From: Paenibacillus tengchongensis
GTDB taxonomy: Bacteria; Bacillota; Bacilli; Paenibacillales; Paenibacillaceae
NCBI RefSeq assembly: GCF_008973665.1
Contig: NZ_WACP01000005.1
Coordinates: forward strand, 1 to 64,000
Reading direction: 5' to 3'
DNA length: 64,000 bases
Below are positions 16,386 through 25,298 of the stretch, one piece after another (positions within the stretch are counted from its first letter, which is position 1; each line of letters starts with the position of its first letter). Below the pieces are notes generated by a model, which was not told the origin of the DNA, did not search any database, and worked only from the letters and a program-made list of their open reading frames with translations. Position numbers and translations under genes: made by a program.

Positions 16386-17624
16386 ATGGAACGTGTAGTA
16401 ATAACAGGTATGGGGCTGATCTCGCCGCTGGGCAATACTGTCGATGATTTCTGGCGCCGGCTGGCGGCCGGCGAATCGGGAGTCGGGCCGATTACAGCCT
16501 TCGATACGGCTAACTATAAATCAACGATCGCCGGACAGGTAAGCGGCTTCGATGCCGTGGCCCGCTTCGGGCGCAAGGAGGCGAGGCGGATGGATCTCTT
16601 TTGCCAGTATGCGCTTGCGGCCGCTGAGGAAGCCTGGGAGCAGTCCGGCCTGCAGACCGAATCGCTCGACCGGGAACGGCTGGGGGTGTATGTGGGCTCG
16701 GGAGTAGGCGGGATTCATACGCTGCTGGAGCAGGCGGAGCTGCTGCGGACCCGTGGACCCGAACGGGTCAGCCCTACGTTGATTCCGATGATGATCGGGA
16801 ATATGGCCTCGTCGATGATCAGCATGCGGCTCGGCGCCCATGGACCTTCGATGTCACCGGTTACCGCCTGCTCCATCGGCAATACGGCCATCGGCGAAGC
16901 CTTCCGGCTGATCCGCTTCGGCCTGGCCGATTGCATGATTGCCGGCGGCGCCGAAGCGGCGGTCACGCCGATCTCTCTGGCGAGCTTCAGCAATGCCACC
17001 TCGCTCTCCACCCGCAACGCAGAGCCGCACAAGGCCAGCCGGCCTTTCGACGGCGCCCGGGACGGGTTCGTCATCGCCGAAGGCGGCGCGGTGCTGATCC
17101 TAGAATCGCTTACCCATGCCCTGCGCCGGGACGCGATGATTTATGCAGAGGTGCTGGGCTATGGCTCCAGCTCGGACGCCTATCACATGGTGGCGACCCA
17201 TCCGGAAGGATTCGGAGCGTACCAGGCGATGGCGATGGCCTTGAACGAGGCCGGCCTTCGGCCTGCTGATGTGGATGTCATCAGCGCACACGCCACCGGC
17301 ACTCTGCTCGGCGACCGCTCGGAGACGCTGGCCATCAAACGGATGTTCGGCGAAGCTGCTTACCGGATACCGGTGACAGCCAATAAATCCATGACCGGCC
17401 ATGCATTGGGGGCGGCCGGCGGACTGGAAGCCATCGCGCTGGTCAAGAGCCTGCAGGAAGGCCTGATTCCGCCTACGATCAATCAGGAGATACCTGACGA
17501 GGTCTGCGACCTGGATGTGGTGCCGAATACCGCCAGAAAGGCGGATATCTCGGTCGGCATCTCGAATTCCTTCGGCTTTGGAGGGCACAATGCCGTCATC
17601 GTGCTTCGTAAATATGAGCAATAG
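16386..17624 (+). CDS. fabF: Beta-ketoacyl-ACP synthase II (FabF paralogue)
   Basis: 412-residue condensing enzyme that elongates acyl-ACP with malonyl-ACP. Catalytic triad: C162 in PVTACSIGN, H302 in SAHATGT and H339 in NKSMTGHALG, with K334 also present. The second motif reads SAHATGT rather than the NAHGTST usual for housekeeping FabF, and the gene is not in a fab cluster, so this may be a paralogue used under special conditions. It follows GGGAGG and is divergent from an MmyB-type regulator. Confidence 0.88.
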   Translation: MERVVITGMGLISPLGNTVDDFWRRLAAGESGVGPITAFDTANYKSTIAGQVSGFDAVARFGRKEARRMDLFCQYALAAAEEAWEQSGLQTESLDRERLGVYVGSGVGGIHTLLEQAELLRTRGPERVSPTLIPMMIGNMASSMISMRLGAHGPSMSPVTACSIGNTAIGEAFRLIRFGLADCMIAGGAEAAVTPISLASFSNATSLSTRNAEPHKASRPFDGARDGFVIAEGGAVLILESLTHALRRDAMIYAEVLGYGSSSDAYHMVATHPEGFGAYQAMAMALNEAGLRPADVDVISAHATGTLLGDRSETLAIKRMFGEAAYRIPVTANKSMTGHALGAAGGLEAIALVKSLQEGLIPPTINQEIPDEVCDLDVVPNTARKADISVGISNSFGFGGHNAVIVLRKYEQ

Positions 17625-17648
17625 GCATCCATATTTATACTCACAGCA

Positions 17649-17676
17649 AAGGAGCAGCCTCATCAGGCTGCTCCTT
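17649..17676. terminator. Hairpin between fabF and the arabinanase gene
   Basis: AAGGAGCAGCC and GGCTGCTCCTT form a perfect 11-bp stem with a 6-base loop between two convergent genes. The T tracts on both sides are weak, so it may serve both directions. Confidence 0.65.
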
Positions 17677-17704
17677 CAGCGGTTTCAAACCGTCTTGTCC
17701 GGCT

Positions 17705-19138
17705 TTACTCGCTCTTCGGCGATTCGTGGCTGCCCCATACGGCGACGCCCTCCTGCGAAATTGCAGTGAAGGTCATCACTTCGCTGCCGGTCGCTTCGTT
17801 CCACTGGGAGAGGAAGACGCCGCTGTATGATGTTCCGTCAATCGTCAGCTCCGCTGTGTGTTCCCCGATCAGCCCCCAGGTTCCGCTCACAGCACCGGTA
17901 ATCTGACCGTCGGCCGACAGCTCAATAAGCTGAGATTTGACAATGTCCGCGGTAATATCTTTGCCATGATTTATATATTTATAGGCCCCGGCAATCTGCT
18001 CTTTGGTGTAAGTCCCCATCTTCTCCCCGCTGTAGCGGTGCGGCGCCACCACCGGCCAGCCCTCCTCGTTCATGAACATCTGGTGCACCCGGACCTCATG
18101 CGCTTCACCGCGGCTAGGGAACCGGGTATGAAACAGGAGGTAATATTGCCCGGTCTTTTCGTCATAGTACGCCGAATTATGCCCCGGAGAAATATAACCC
18201 GCCCCGAGTACAGACGATTCCTTATCCGTGCTGTCAAAGACAAAATTGCCCATTAGCTTGACTCCGTAAGGTGCATAAGCAGGGTCATCGAACAACACGC
18301 CTTCCGTCCCCTTGGCCTCAATCATCGGCTTTCCTTCGGAATCCTCAAACGGGCCGTCCGGATTCTTCGAGCGGGCTACCCGGATATTGTAGCCTCCGTG
18401 GGAGTCCAGCCCCCCATAGGAGAGGAACAGATAGTAGTAATCGGTTTCAGGACTATAAAGCATGTAAGGCCCTTCAATCCGCGCATGATTCGCGCCCAGC
18501 AGCTTCTTGCCGTAGCCTTGATCAGGTAACGGGAAGCCTGTGGCCGGATCCATTTCCATAATGAAAATCCCGCCCGAATAGGAGCCGTACACCATCCACA
18601 GCTTGCCGTCCTTGTCGAAGAACACATCGGGGTCCACGACATTGGGTTTCTGCGTAGCGTCGTAGATTTCCCCGTCGGAGCCGACACCGGCCATACCCGA
18701 TTTCAGAAAAATCCCCTGATCCTTGTACGGGCCTTCAATCTTGTCCGCTACGGCGATGCCCATGGCCGACAGCGGGGAATCCCCTTTGCACGCATTGTAA
18801 TACATGTAAAATTTGCCGTCCTCCAGTTGAATCACATCCGGCGCCCACAGCGTATTGGTCTGGGCCCAGTTAAAGGTGGCACTTAATTCCTCTGTTACGT
18901 TCGGGATCAGCTTATTATCGTCAGACACCTCAGTGGAAATCTGTGTCCAGGACATCAGATCCTTCGATTTGGCCGAAGCCAGATGCGAGCCGAACACGTA
19001 ATAGGTGTTCTTCACCTTGATGACCGACGGGTCATGTACTGATACATTGTCATAGCTTGGCTCTCCCCCGCTGCCTGCGCCGCTGCAGGCTGTTAATAAC
19101 AACAGGGATACCAAAGTGGTGACTGTGCTTTTTCTCAT
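17705..19138 (-). CDS. Secreted GH43 arabinan endo-1,5-alpha-L-arabinanase (Abn2-like)
   Basis: 477-residue lipoprotein. The lipobox LLTAC places the lipidated Cys at residue 18. The five-bladed GH43 propeller has D36 (VHDPSV), D169 in NVVDPD and E222 in ARIEGPYM, matching the spacing of the catalytic residues of B. subtilis Abn2. The C-terminal beta-sandwich (about 380-470) also matches that enzyme, which is of similar length. It would cut alpha-1,5-arabinan at the cell surface. No arabinose genes are adjacent. Confidence 0.88.
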   Translation of the reverse strand: MRKSTVTTLVSLLLLTACSGAGSGGEPSYDNVSVHDPSVIKVKNTYYVFGSHLASAKSKDLMSWTQISTEVSDDNKLIPNVTEELSATFNWAQTNTLWAPDVIQLEDGKFYMYYNACKGDSPLSAMGIAVADKIEGPYKDQGIFLKSGMAGVGSDGEIYDATQKPNVVDPDVFFDKDGKLWMVYGSYSGGIFIMEMDPATGFPLPDQGYGKKLLGANHARIEGPYMLYSPETDYYYLFLSYGGLDSHGGYNIRVARSKNPDGPFEDSEGKPMIEAKGTEGVLFDDPAYAPYGVKLMGNFVFDSTDKESSVLGAGYISPGHNSAYYDEKTGQYYLLFHTRFPSRGEAHEVRVHQMFMNEEGWPVVAPHRYSGEKMGTYTKEQIAGAYKYINHGKDITADIVKSQLIELSADGQITGAVSGTWGLIGEHTAELTIDGTSYSGVFLSQWNEATGSEVMTFTAISQEGVAVWGSHESPKSE

Positions 19139-19261
19139 TCCTCTACCTCCTATTATACCCTTTCATTTTGCTGCGGAATGCGCGTAAAGTCAATACTTTT
19201 ATTTAAGTAATTTTATAATAGTTTAGATATATATAAAACAAAACATTACATTACATTGTGC

Positions 19262-19298
19262 CAAAAAAGCGCCAAGCCGTTACTACGGCCTGACGCTA
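19262..19298 (-). terminator. Terminator of oppD
   Basis: AGCGTCAGGCCGT and ACGGCTTGGCGCT pair around a short loop, and the minus strand continues with CTTTTTTGG. It lies 30 bases past the oppD stop. Confidence 0.75.
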
Positions 19299-19328
19299 AT
19301 AGGATTAGTATGCGGTTAAGCTAAAAGT

Positions 19329-20399
19329 TTAATACGCCTCGTTGGCATTCACAAGTACAGGCTCCGGATAAGCATTCGGCAGCATGCGGCGGACCTTCTT
19401 CACAACTTCCGGCGGCTCCACCTGTGGAGCCATCGGGTGCATCAGCCAGGATTTGACCAGATGCGAGTCTGATACCTTGTACATTGGAGGTTCCTTCTCC
19501 AGATCGATCGCCATGGCATAGGAGCTGCGCAGAGCAAAAGCGTCGCCCTTCGGCGGCTTGATCAAATCGGGAGGCGTTCCCGGGATGGCAGTCAGCTTGC
19601 TGCCTTTGCTTTCCAGGCTTGGCATGGAAGCGAGCAGGCCCCAAGTGTAAGGATGTCTTGGATCGTAGAAGATTTCCTGGGCCGTACCCATCTCAACGAT
19701 TTGTCCGGCATACATTACCGCAACACGGTCAGCCATACGGGCTACGACACCAAGGTCATGGGTAATGAAGATAATAGCCGTGCCGATCTTCTTCTGGAGA
19801 TCCTTCATAAGATCCAGAATCTGAGCCTGAATCGTAACGTCAAGCGCAGTTGTCGGTTCGTCGGCAATCAGCAGCTTCGGATTCGCCGCAAGCGCCATGG
19901 CAATGACGACACGCTGGCGCATCCCGCCGCTGAATTCATGCGGATACTGCTGGAAGCGTTTCTCCGGGGAAGGAATGCCGACCAGCCCGAGCAGTTCAAC
20001 GGCACGTTTGTAGGCGGCGTCTTTGGAGATATTCTCGTGCTTGAACAGCACTTCGGTAATCTGTTTGCCGACCTTCATCATCGGGTTCAGGGAAGTCATC
20101 GGATCCTGGAAAATCATGCCGATTTCCTTGCCGCGGATCTTCTGCATCTGCTTCTCGGATTTACCGATAAGGTCTTCGCCTTCGAACAGAATCTGTCCGC
20201 GCTTGTACATGCCCTGCGGCTGCGGAATCAGCTTCATCACCGCTTGGGAGGTTACGCTCTTGCCGGATCCGGATTCGCCGACGATCGCGAGTGTTTCCCC
20301 TTTATTGACATGGAAGTTGACGCCGCGGATGGCTTGTACCTCTCCGCCGCGTGTTTTGAATGAGATTGCTAAGTCTTTTACCTCTAAAAGGCGCTCCAT
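19329..20399 (-). CDS. oppD: Oligopeptide ABC transporter ATPase OppD, orphan copy
   Basis: 356-residue ABC ATPase: Walker A GESGSGKS, signature SGGMRQRV, Walker [13 protein letters not shown], and the OppD-specific C-terminal extension ([18 protein letters not shown]). It energises oligopeptide import at the inner face of the membrane. The start ATG at 20399 follows GAGGGTGG, whereas an upstream in-frame TTG would swallow that site. The permeases, binding protein and OppF that usually accompany it are absent here. It has its own promoter and terminator, so it must pair with components encoded elsewhere. Confidence 0.88.
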   Translation of the reverse strand: MERLLEVKDLAISFKTRGGEVQAIRGVNFHVNKGETLAIVGESGSGKSVTSQAVMKLIPQPQGMYKRGQILFEGEDLIGKSEKQMQKIRGKEIGMIFQDPMTSLNPMMKVGKQITEVLFKHENISKDAAYKRAVELLGLVGIPSPEKRFQQYPHEFSGGMRQRVVIAMALAANPKLLIADEPTTALDVTIQAQILDLMKDLQKKIGTAIIFITHDLGVVARMADRVAVMYAGQIVEMGTAQEIFYDPRHPYTWGLLASMPSLESKGSKLTAIPGTPPDLIKPPKGDAFALRSSYAMAIDLEKEPPMYKVSDSHLVKSWLMHPMAPQVEPPEVVKKVRRMLPNAYPEPVLVNANEAY

Positions 20400-20472
20400 T
20401 CTGCCACCCTCTCTGTTCCTTTTCAAATTATGATAACGGTTCTCAGCATATAGATAGAGAGCAATAAGTAAT

Positions 20473-20502
20473 ATTTTATCTAGCTTACCGCCTGTCCGTC
20501 AA
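20473..20502 (-). promoter_or_regulatory. Predicted oppD promoter
   Basis: TTGACG (20497-20502) and TAAAAT (20473-20478) on the minus strand with 18-base spacing, each five of six consensus bases. Leader of about 66 bases. Confidence 0.5.
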
Positions 20503-20654
20503 GGCCTTTCTGAAAACAAAGCTTACATGAAGGAAATCTTTTCAATTCTTCTGAGCGCAATACCATTACTATAGCTTATATTTTGTCATTAGGATGTTAA
20601 TTATTATACTTGAATCTGGTACAGCTGCCTCCTGCATGACTCTGGCGGTTACCC

Positions 20655-20694
20655 GTAAAAAGCCGGCATCTCCCGGGACAGGAGAGCCGGCTTT
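20655..20694 (-). terminator. Terminator after the phosphotransferase remnant
   Basis: AAAGCCGGC(A)TCTCC / GGAGAGCCGGCTTT forms a stem of about 14 bp, and the minus strand continues with a T run. It ends the sugar operon and the decayed gene. Confidence 0.8.
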
Positions 20695-20705
20695 GATCTT
20701 TGGGG

Positions 20706-20958
20706 TTACGCCGAGCCTTGCAGCCCAGCGAAAGAATAACACATGTTATCCCGTCCGTAGGCGAGCGCTTCGGTCTCAGGAAACAGGACAACCTTCACAA
20801 TCACCGAACGGCCGTCTGTAAGATCCAGAACGTAACCGGTATTGAAAGCCACGATTAAGCTCCGTGCGGCGGATCAGCTTCGGCTCCGGACCGAACGCCT
20901 TCCGGACAAGCCCCTCCAGCTGCTCTTTGCTGAGCTTAACCTTGGTATAGCTCTCCAC
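20706..20958 (-). pseudogene. Frameshifted and truncated APH-family phosphotransferase
   Basis: The minus strand starts VESYTKVKLSKEQLEGLVRK, typical of the N-lobe of aminoglycoside/homoserine-kinase-like phosphotransferases, up to ELNRGF. One extra base there (TTTCAATACC where TTTAATACC would keep frame) breaks the frame. After correction it continues NTGYVLDLTDGRSVIVKVV with the ATP-binding lysine, then EALAYGRDNM, and then stops. Only about 84 of roughly 300 residues remain, so both a frameshift and a 3' deletion have occurred. It follows the sugar epimerase gene by 11 bases and may once have been its operon partner. Confidence 0.65.
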
Positions 20959-20969
20959 ACGACACGTGC

Positions 20970-21938
20970 CTAGACCCACCACATCTCGCTCAGCGGCTCT
21001 TCAATCAGCACCTGGCGCAGATTATCCACGGCCTTGGAGAAGCCTTCCTCAACGGACATCAGACCGTCCTCATGTTCAATGCTGACAACATAATCGTAGC
21101 CGACCAGACGCAGCGCGCTCATGATATCCGCCCACACTTTAACATCATGGCCGTAGCCCACCGAACGGAACTGCCAGGCCCGGTCCAGCATCTTGGTGTA
21201 CGGCTGCATATCCGTCAGGCCGTGCATGTTCACATTCATCGGATCAATAACGGTATCCTTGGCATGGAAGTGATGAATCGCATTCTGGCGGCCGAGGATA
21301 TGAATGGCCTGAACCGGATCAATGCCCTGCCACCACATATGGCTCGGATCGAGATTGGCGCCGATCGCTTCGCCTGCCGCTTCGCGCAGACGCAGAAGCG
21401 TCCCCGGCGTATGCACCGAGAAACCGCCGTGCAGCTCCAGACCGATCTTAACGCCATGATCCGCAGCGAATCTGCCCATCTCTGTCCAGTATGGAATCAC
21501 TTTATTCTCCCATTGCCAGTCCAGAATCTCCTTGAAATCGTTCGGCCAAGGAGCTACCGGCCAGTTCGGATACTTGGCTCCCTCATGGTCGCCCGGACAG
21601 CCGGAGAAGGTGTTGACCACCTGAACGCCAAGCTTCTGGGCCAGTTTGACGGAATTCACGAAATCCTCGTGGTCCTTGCGGGCCAGGTCGGCCTGCGGGT
21701 GCAGCGGATTGCCGTGACAGCTGAGCGCGCTGATCATCAGCCCGCGCGACTCCACGGCATGCTTGAACTCCTTCAGCGCCGCTTCATTCTCCAGCAGCAG
21801 CTTAGGATCGCAATGGGCATTCCCCGGATTGCCGCCGGTGCCGATCTCGACGGCCTTCAGCCCTTTCGATGCTACATAGTCCAGTGCGTCCTCCAGCTTG
21901 CGGCCGCCGAACAATACCATAAATACTCCCAGTTTCAT
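20970..21938 (-). CDS. Sugar phosphate isomerase/epimerase (TIM barrel)
   Basis: 322-residue AP-endonuclease-2/xylose-isomerase-like TIM barrel, as in inositol dehydratase and ketose epimerase families. Metal-ligand tracts: GLELHGGFSVH, NLDPSHMWWQG, HFHAKDT and SIEHEDG. Last of a four-gene operon, 30 bases after a Gfo/Idh/MocA oxidoreductase, with its own GGAGAGG site. It probably isomerises or dehydrates a cyclitol or keto-sugar made by the upstream dehydrogenases. The exact substrate is not readable. Confidence 0.85.
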   Translation of the reverse strand: MKLGVFMVLFGGRKLEDALDYVASKGLKAVEIGTGGNPGNAHCDPKLLLENEAALKEFKHAVESRGLMISALSCHGNPLHPQADLARKDHEDFVNSVKLAQKLGVQVVNTFSGCPGDHEGAKYPNWPVAPWPNDFKEILDWQWENKVIPYWTEMGRFAADHGVKIGLELHGGFSVHTPGTLLRLREAAGEAIGANLDPSHMWWQGIDPVQAIHILGRQNAIHHFHAKDTVIDPMNVNMHGLTDMQPYTKMLDRAWQFRSVGYGHDVKVWADIMSALRLVGYDYVVSIEHEDGLMSVEEGFSKAVDNLRQVLIEEPLSEMWWV

Positions 21939-21968
21939 TGTTTGTCGCCTCTCCTTGTCTGATTCATA

Positions 21969-23054
21969 TTAGATTGAAATGGTTTGGGGTTCATAGATAT
22001 CGAAGTCCTTAAGAGTCTGCCGCTGCTCCGCCGCCGCAAATATCGCCTCGATCAGGTTCTGTACCCGCAGCACTTCGGCATTCTTGACGATCGGCTCCGC
22101 CTTGCCTTCGATCACATCGACGAAGTTATCGTAGAAGCTCGACGGCAGTTCTGCAGCCGACGGCAGCGCTCCGGTAATCGTAGCGCCCTCCGAAGGAGGT
22201 GCCATCGTCTTCGTCAGGCCGACGCCTGCGCGGATCGGGGTCGGCTCACGCTTCTCGCTGTCGCTGTTGCGGGTGACGATCCGGCCGGTGAGCGACCAGT
22301 CTTCAATGACAGCAGTGCCTTCCAGACCTTTGGCATACCAGCGCGGAAGGGTGATGAAATTCGTCGTGCCCACTTCGACAACCGCTTGAATGCCGTTGCC
22401 GAATTCCAGCACGGCTTCAAAGCCGTCATCCACTTCATTGCCGAGGATGAAGCTTAAGCTGCCGCTTACACTCACCACCGGGCTGTCAATCATGAACAGC
22501 AGCTGGTCCAGCAGATGCACGCCCCAGTCCAGCAGCATGCCGCCGCCCTGGGCTTTGACATGCCGCCAGTCGCCGGGAATGCCGTTGGCGCCGTGCACGC
22601 GGGATTCAATGCGGAACAGGGAACCGATGGTTTCCTGTTCGTACATCTCCTTAACGATACGGAAATCCTCGTCCCAGCGTCTGTTCTGGTGAACCATCAG
22701 CACCCGTCCGGCCTGCTCGGCTGCGGCCGTCATCTCCTTGAATTCGCTGGACGACATGGCGACCGGCTTCTCGCAGATGACATGCTTGCCCGCACGGAGC
22801 GCCGCAACCGCAATATCCTTATGCACATCGTTCGGCGTAGCAATCAGCACCGTCTCCACCGCCGGATCGGCCAGTACATCCCCAAAGGCGGCGTAAGCGG
22901 TTAATCCGGCTTCCTGCGCCGCTAGACTCCGCTCTTCAAGCAGATCAAATACACCGGCCACTTCCAGGCGGCCGCACTCTTTGATTAGCTGCGTATGATA
23001 GCTTCCCATCCCGCCGTAACCGACGATGACTACCGAATGCTTATTTGAACTCAT
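21969..23054 (-). CDS. Gfo/Idh/MocA family oxidoreductase
   Basis: 361 residues. N-terminal Rossmann fold (VVIVGYGGMGSYH, NAD(P) binding) with the EKP motif (HVICEKPVAMSSSEF), and a C-terminal alpha/beta domain with the WDWGVHL-like DWGVHLLDQL substrate-site motif. It oxidises a sugar, inositol or aminosugar alcohol. Second dehydrogenase of the operon. The pair suggests oxidation and reduction at different carbons of one substrate. Confidence 0.88.
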   Translation of the reverse strand: MSSNKHSVVIVGYGGMGSYHTQLIKECGRLEVAGVFDLLEERSLAAQEAGLTAYAAFGDVLADPAVETVLIATPNDVHKDIAVAALRAGKHVICEKPVAMSSSEFKEMTAAAEQAGRVLMVHQNRRWDEDFRIVKEMYEQETIGSLFRIESRVHGANGIPGDWRHVKAQGGGMLLDWGVHLLDQLLFMIDSPVVSVSGSLSFILGNEVDDGFEAVLEFGNGIQAVVEVGTTNFITLPRWYAKGLEGTAVIEDWSLTGRIVTRNSDSEKREPTPIRAGVGLTKTMAPPSEGATITGALPSAAELPSSFYDNFVDVIEGKAEPIVKNAEVLRVQNLIEAIFAAAEQRQTLKDFDIYEPQTISI

Positions 23055-23122
23055 GCTGTCTTCACTCCCGTATTCTGATCAATTCCTGCAGCGGCAGCCG
23101 GCCAGGGGCCGGCTGAGCTGTT

Positions 23123-24220
23123 TTAGGCATCCGCGTTTCCGTCGAAATAGACGGCGCGTCCGGTACGTGCAGATTCATAGATGGCCTCCAGAATCTGGGT
23201 GACCACCAGCGCCTGCTCCGGCTTCACCAGCGGCTCTTTATCTTCTCTTACCGCTTCCAGCCACATCCGGGCCTCACGGTCGGCGTCAGTTTCACTCTTG
23301 CCGTCGTAGAAGGCTACACCGCCGGCATCCATATCAATCTTAGTCTCGAACAGTTTGCCGGAGCGTTCCCCGTTGATTCGCAGGCCGTCCTTCATGTCCG
23401 CACCGCCTTCGGTTCCCGCAAGCAGCGTCTTCGCTTCGCCGAATTCGGACACATTCAGCGCCCAGCTGGATTCCAGGGCAATCGTCGCGCCGTTCTCCAT
23501 CGTAATAAAGCCAAATGCCGAATCTTCAACCTTGAACTGCTCAGGGTCCCAGGAGCCGAAGGCATTCGCCGCATTCTTGCGCTGGCCGAGCTTGTGGAAC
23601 GTGGAGCCGACAACCATGCGCGGCTTGTAGTTATCCATCAGCCACAGCGTCAGGTCGAGGGCATGCGTACCGATATCGATCAGCGGTCCCCCTCCCTGCT
23701 TCTCTTCATCCAGAAATACGCCCCAGGTCGGAACAGCACGGCGGCGCAGGGCAATCGCTTTGCCGTAATAGATATCGCCGAGCTCACCGTTCTCGCACAT
23801 TTCCTTCAGATACAGGCTGTCGTCGCGGAAACGGTTCTGGTAAGCGACCGACAGCTTCTTGCCGGTCCGCTTGGCAGCGTCCAGCATTTCCTTGGCCTGG
23901 GCCGACGTCTTGGCCATCGGCTTCTCGCACAGCACGTGGTTGCCCGCTTCCAGCGCGGCTACCGTAATTTCGGAGTGGCTGTCGTTCGGGGTGCATACAT
24001 GCACGATATCGAACCCTCCGGCGGCCAGCAGCTCCTTGTAATCGGTATATACTACCGCTCCTTCAGCACCGTATGTTTCCGCTGCCTTCTGGGCACGCTC
24101 TTCAACGATGTCACAGAATGCGACCATTTCGGCATCCGCCTGGCGGGAGAGACTCGGCATATGCTTGCCGTTAGCGATCCCTCCGCAGCCGATAATAGCA
24201 ATTTTAAGTTTGTTAGACAT
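23123..24220 (-). CDS. Gfo/Idh/MocA family oxidoreductase
   Basis: 365 residues. Rossmann motif IAIIGCGGIANGKH, EKP motif (HVLCEKPMAKT) and DIGTHALDL in the substrate domain. The ATG at 24220 is chosen because AAGGAGG lies 9 bases upstream. An in-frame start eight codons earlier would include that site. The start overlaps the stop of the preceding epimerase gene by 8 bases, so translation is likely coupled. Confidence 0.88.
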   Translation of the reverse strand: MSNKLKIAIIGCGGIANGKHMPSLSRQADAEMVAFCDIVEERAQKAAETYGAEGAVVYTDYKELLAAGGFDIVHVCTPNDSHSEITVAALEAGNHVLCEKPMAKTSAQAKEMLDAAKRTGKKLSVAYQNRFRDDSLYLKEMCENGELGDIYYGKAIALRRRAVPTWGVFLDEEKQGGGPLIDIGTHALDLTLWLMDNYKPRMVVGSTFHKLGQRKNAANAFGSWDPEQFKVEDSAFGFITMENGATIALESSWALNVSEFGEAKTLLAGTEGGADMKDGLRINGERSGKLFETKIDMDAGGVAFYDGKSETDADREARMWLEAVREDKEPLVKPEQALVVTQILEAIYESARTGRAVYFDGNADA

Positions 24221-24980
24221 GAACTTTTCCTCCTTGAGCGGCATAGGTTTTGATCCATTTCATACTGTCTTCGACACTTTCCAGAGCCGGACGGCTGCAG
24301 AAATCCTGCTCGACGACCGCCCATTCCACGCCCGCTGCGTCCGCAGCTTCGAGGATGGCATGCAGCGGCACTTCTCCTTCTCCCAGCACCACCGTTTCCG
24401 CCGACCCGTCCCCGCGCTTCTTCATATCCTTAAGATGGATGACCGGCAGCCGTCCAGCGTAAGTGCGGATGTATTCTACCGGATCATACCCGCCGTAATA
24501 GGCCCAGCAAGTATCCAGCTCGACCTCAAGCAGGTCGCCCGGCACCGAGGCAAAGATGGAATCAAAGACGGTGAGCTCCCCGTTCTTCTCTGTAAATTCA
24601 AATTCATGATTATGATACAGAAGCTGGGCACCCTGCGATTTGCAGGCTTCGCCGATGGTGCGGAAGTCGGCCGCGACCTGCTCCCAATTACGCTGCTCTT
24701 CGGTCAGATACGGTACAATCAGTCTGCTGTTGCCGATCTCCAGATTGTAACGGATTTCCTGCTCCGCATCGTTCAGCAAGGCATCATAAGGACGGTGCGC
24801 TCCCAGCGCAACCAGTCCGGTCTCCTTCAGCAGTGCGGCTACATCCTCCGGGCTGCGGCCAAAAAAATGATAAAATTCCACGCCGGCATAACCAAGATCC
24901 GCGACTTTGCGCAACGTACCTTCAAAATCCTGTTCCAGCTCTTCCCGTAATGTGTACAGCTGCAAACCAATCTTCAGCAT
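24213..24980 (-). CDS. Sugar phosphate isomerase/epimerase (IolE/IolI-like)
   Basis: 255-residue TIM barrel starting MLKIGLQLYTLREELEQDF, the classic start of IolE/IolI-like proteins. Metal site tracts: LLYHNHEFEF, ELDTCWAYYGG, VIHLKDM and WAVVEQDF. First gene of the operon. The start at 24980 is set by homology and by a purine-rich site. The longer frame to 25145 has no family support. Expression is probably controlled by the divergent AraC protein and by CcpA. Confidence 0.85.
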   Translation of the reverse strand: MLKIGLQLYTLREELEQDFEGTLRKVADLGYAGVEFYHFFGRSPEDVAALLKETGLVALGAHRPYDALLNDAEQEIRYNLEIGNSRLIVPYLTEEQRNWEQVAADFRTIGEACKSQGAQLLYHNHEFEFTEKNGELTVFDSIFASVPGDLLEVELDTCWAYYGGYDPVEYIRTYAGRLPVIHLKDMKKRGDGSAETVVLGEGEVPLHAILEAADAAGVEWAVVEQDFCSRPALESVEDSMKWIKTYAAQGGKVHV

Positions 24981-25214
24981 GCTCTCTTCACTCCCGACTA
25001 TGTAGTATGAACATCTATTCTGCAAAAACAGGATGGATAGTCCCTGTTCGATTAACAATCTTATTACCTGAACAAAAAGGCTGCATTTGGAAAATACAGC
25101 AAGCCTCTGTCCAAGACCTCGTAAGTCTTGCTTTTGTCGGGACAACCGCTCAGGCAGCCCTTCAGAAGCTCTTCACGGCACTCTGCAACTGTTTTTGCTA
25201 AGAATTATGGTAAT

Positions 25215-25229
25215 ATGAAAGCGTATATA
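25215..25229. promoter_or_regulatory. Catabolite responsive element (cre)
   Basis: ATGAAAGCGTATATA matches 14 of 15 positions of the CcpA consensus WTGNAANCGNWNNCW. It lies in the divergent region between the sugar operon and the AraC regulator. Confidence 0.5.
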
Positions 25230-25298
25230 TTAAAATGAAGAATATGATTATTACATGAACAATTTGGTCATCATTTATTTATATTCACGGGAGGTCCT

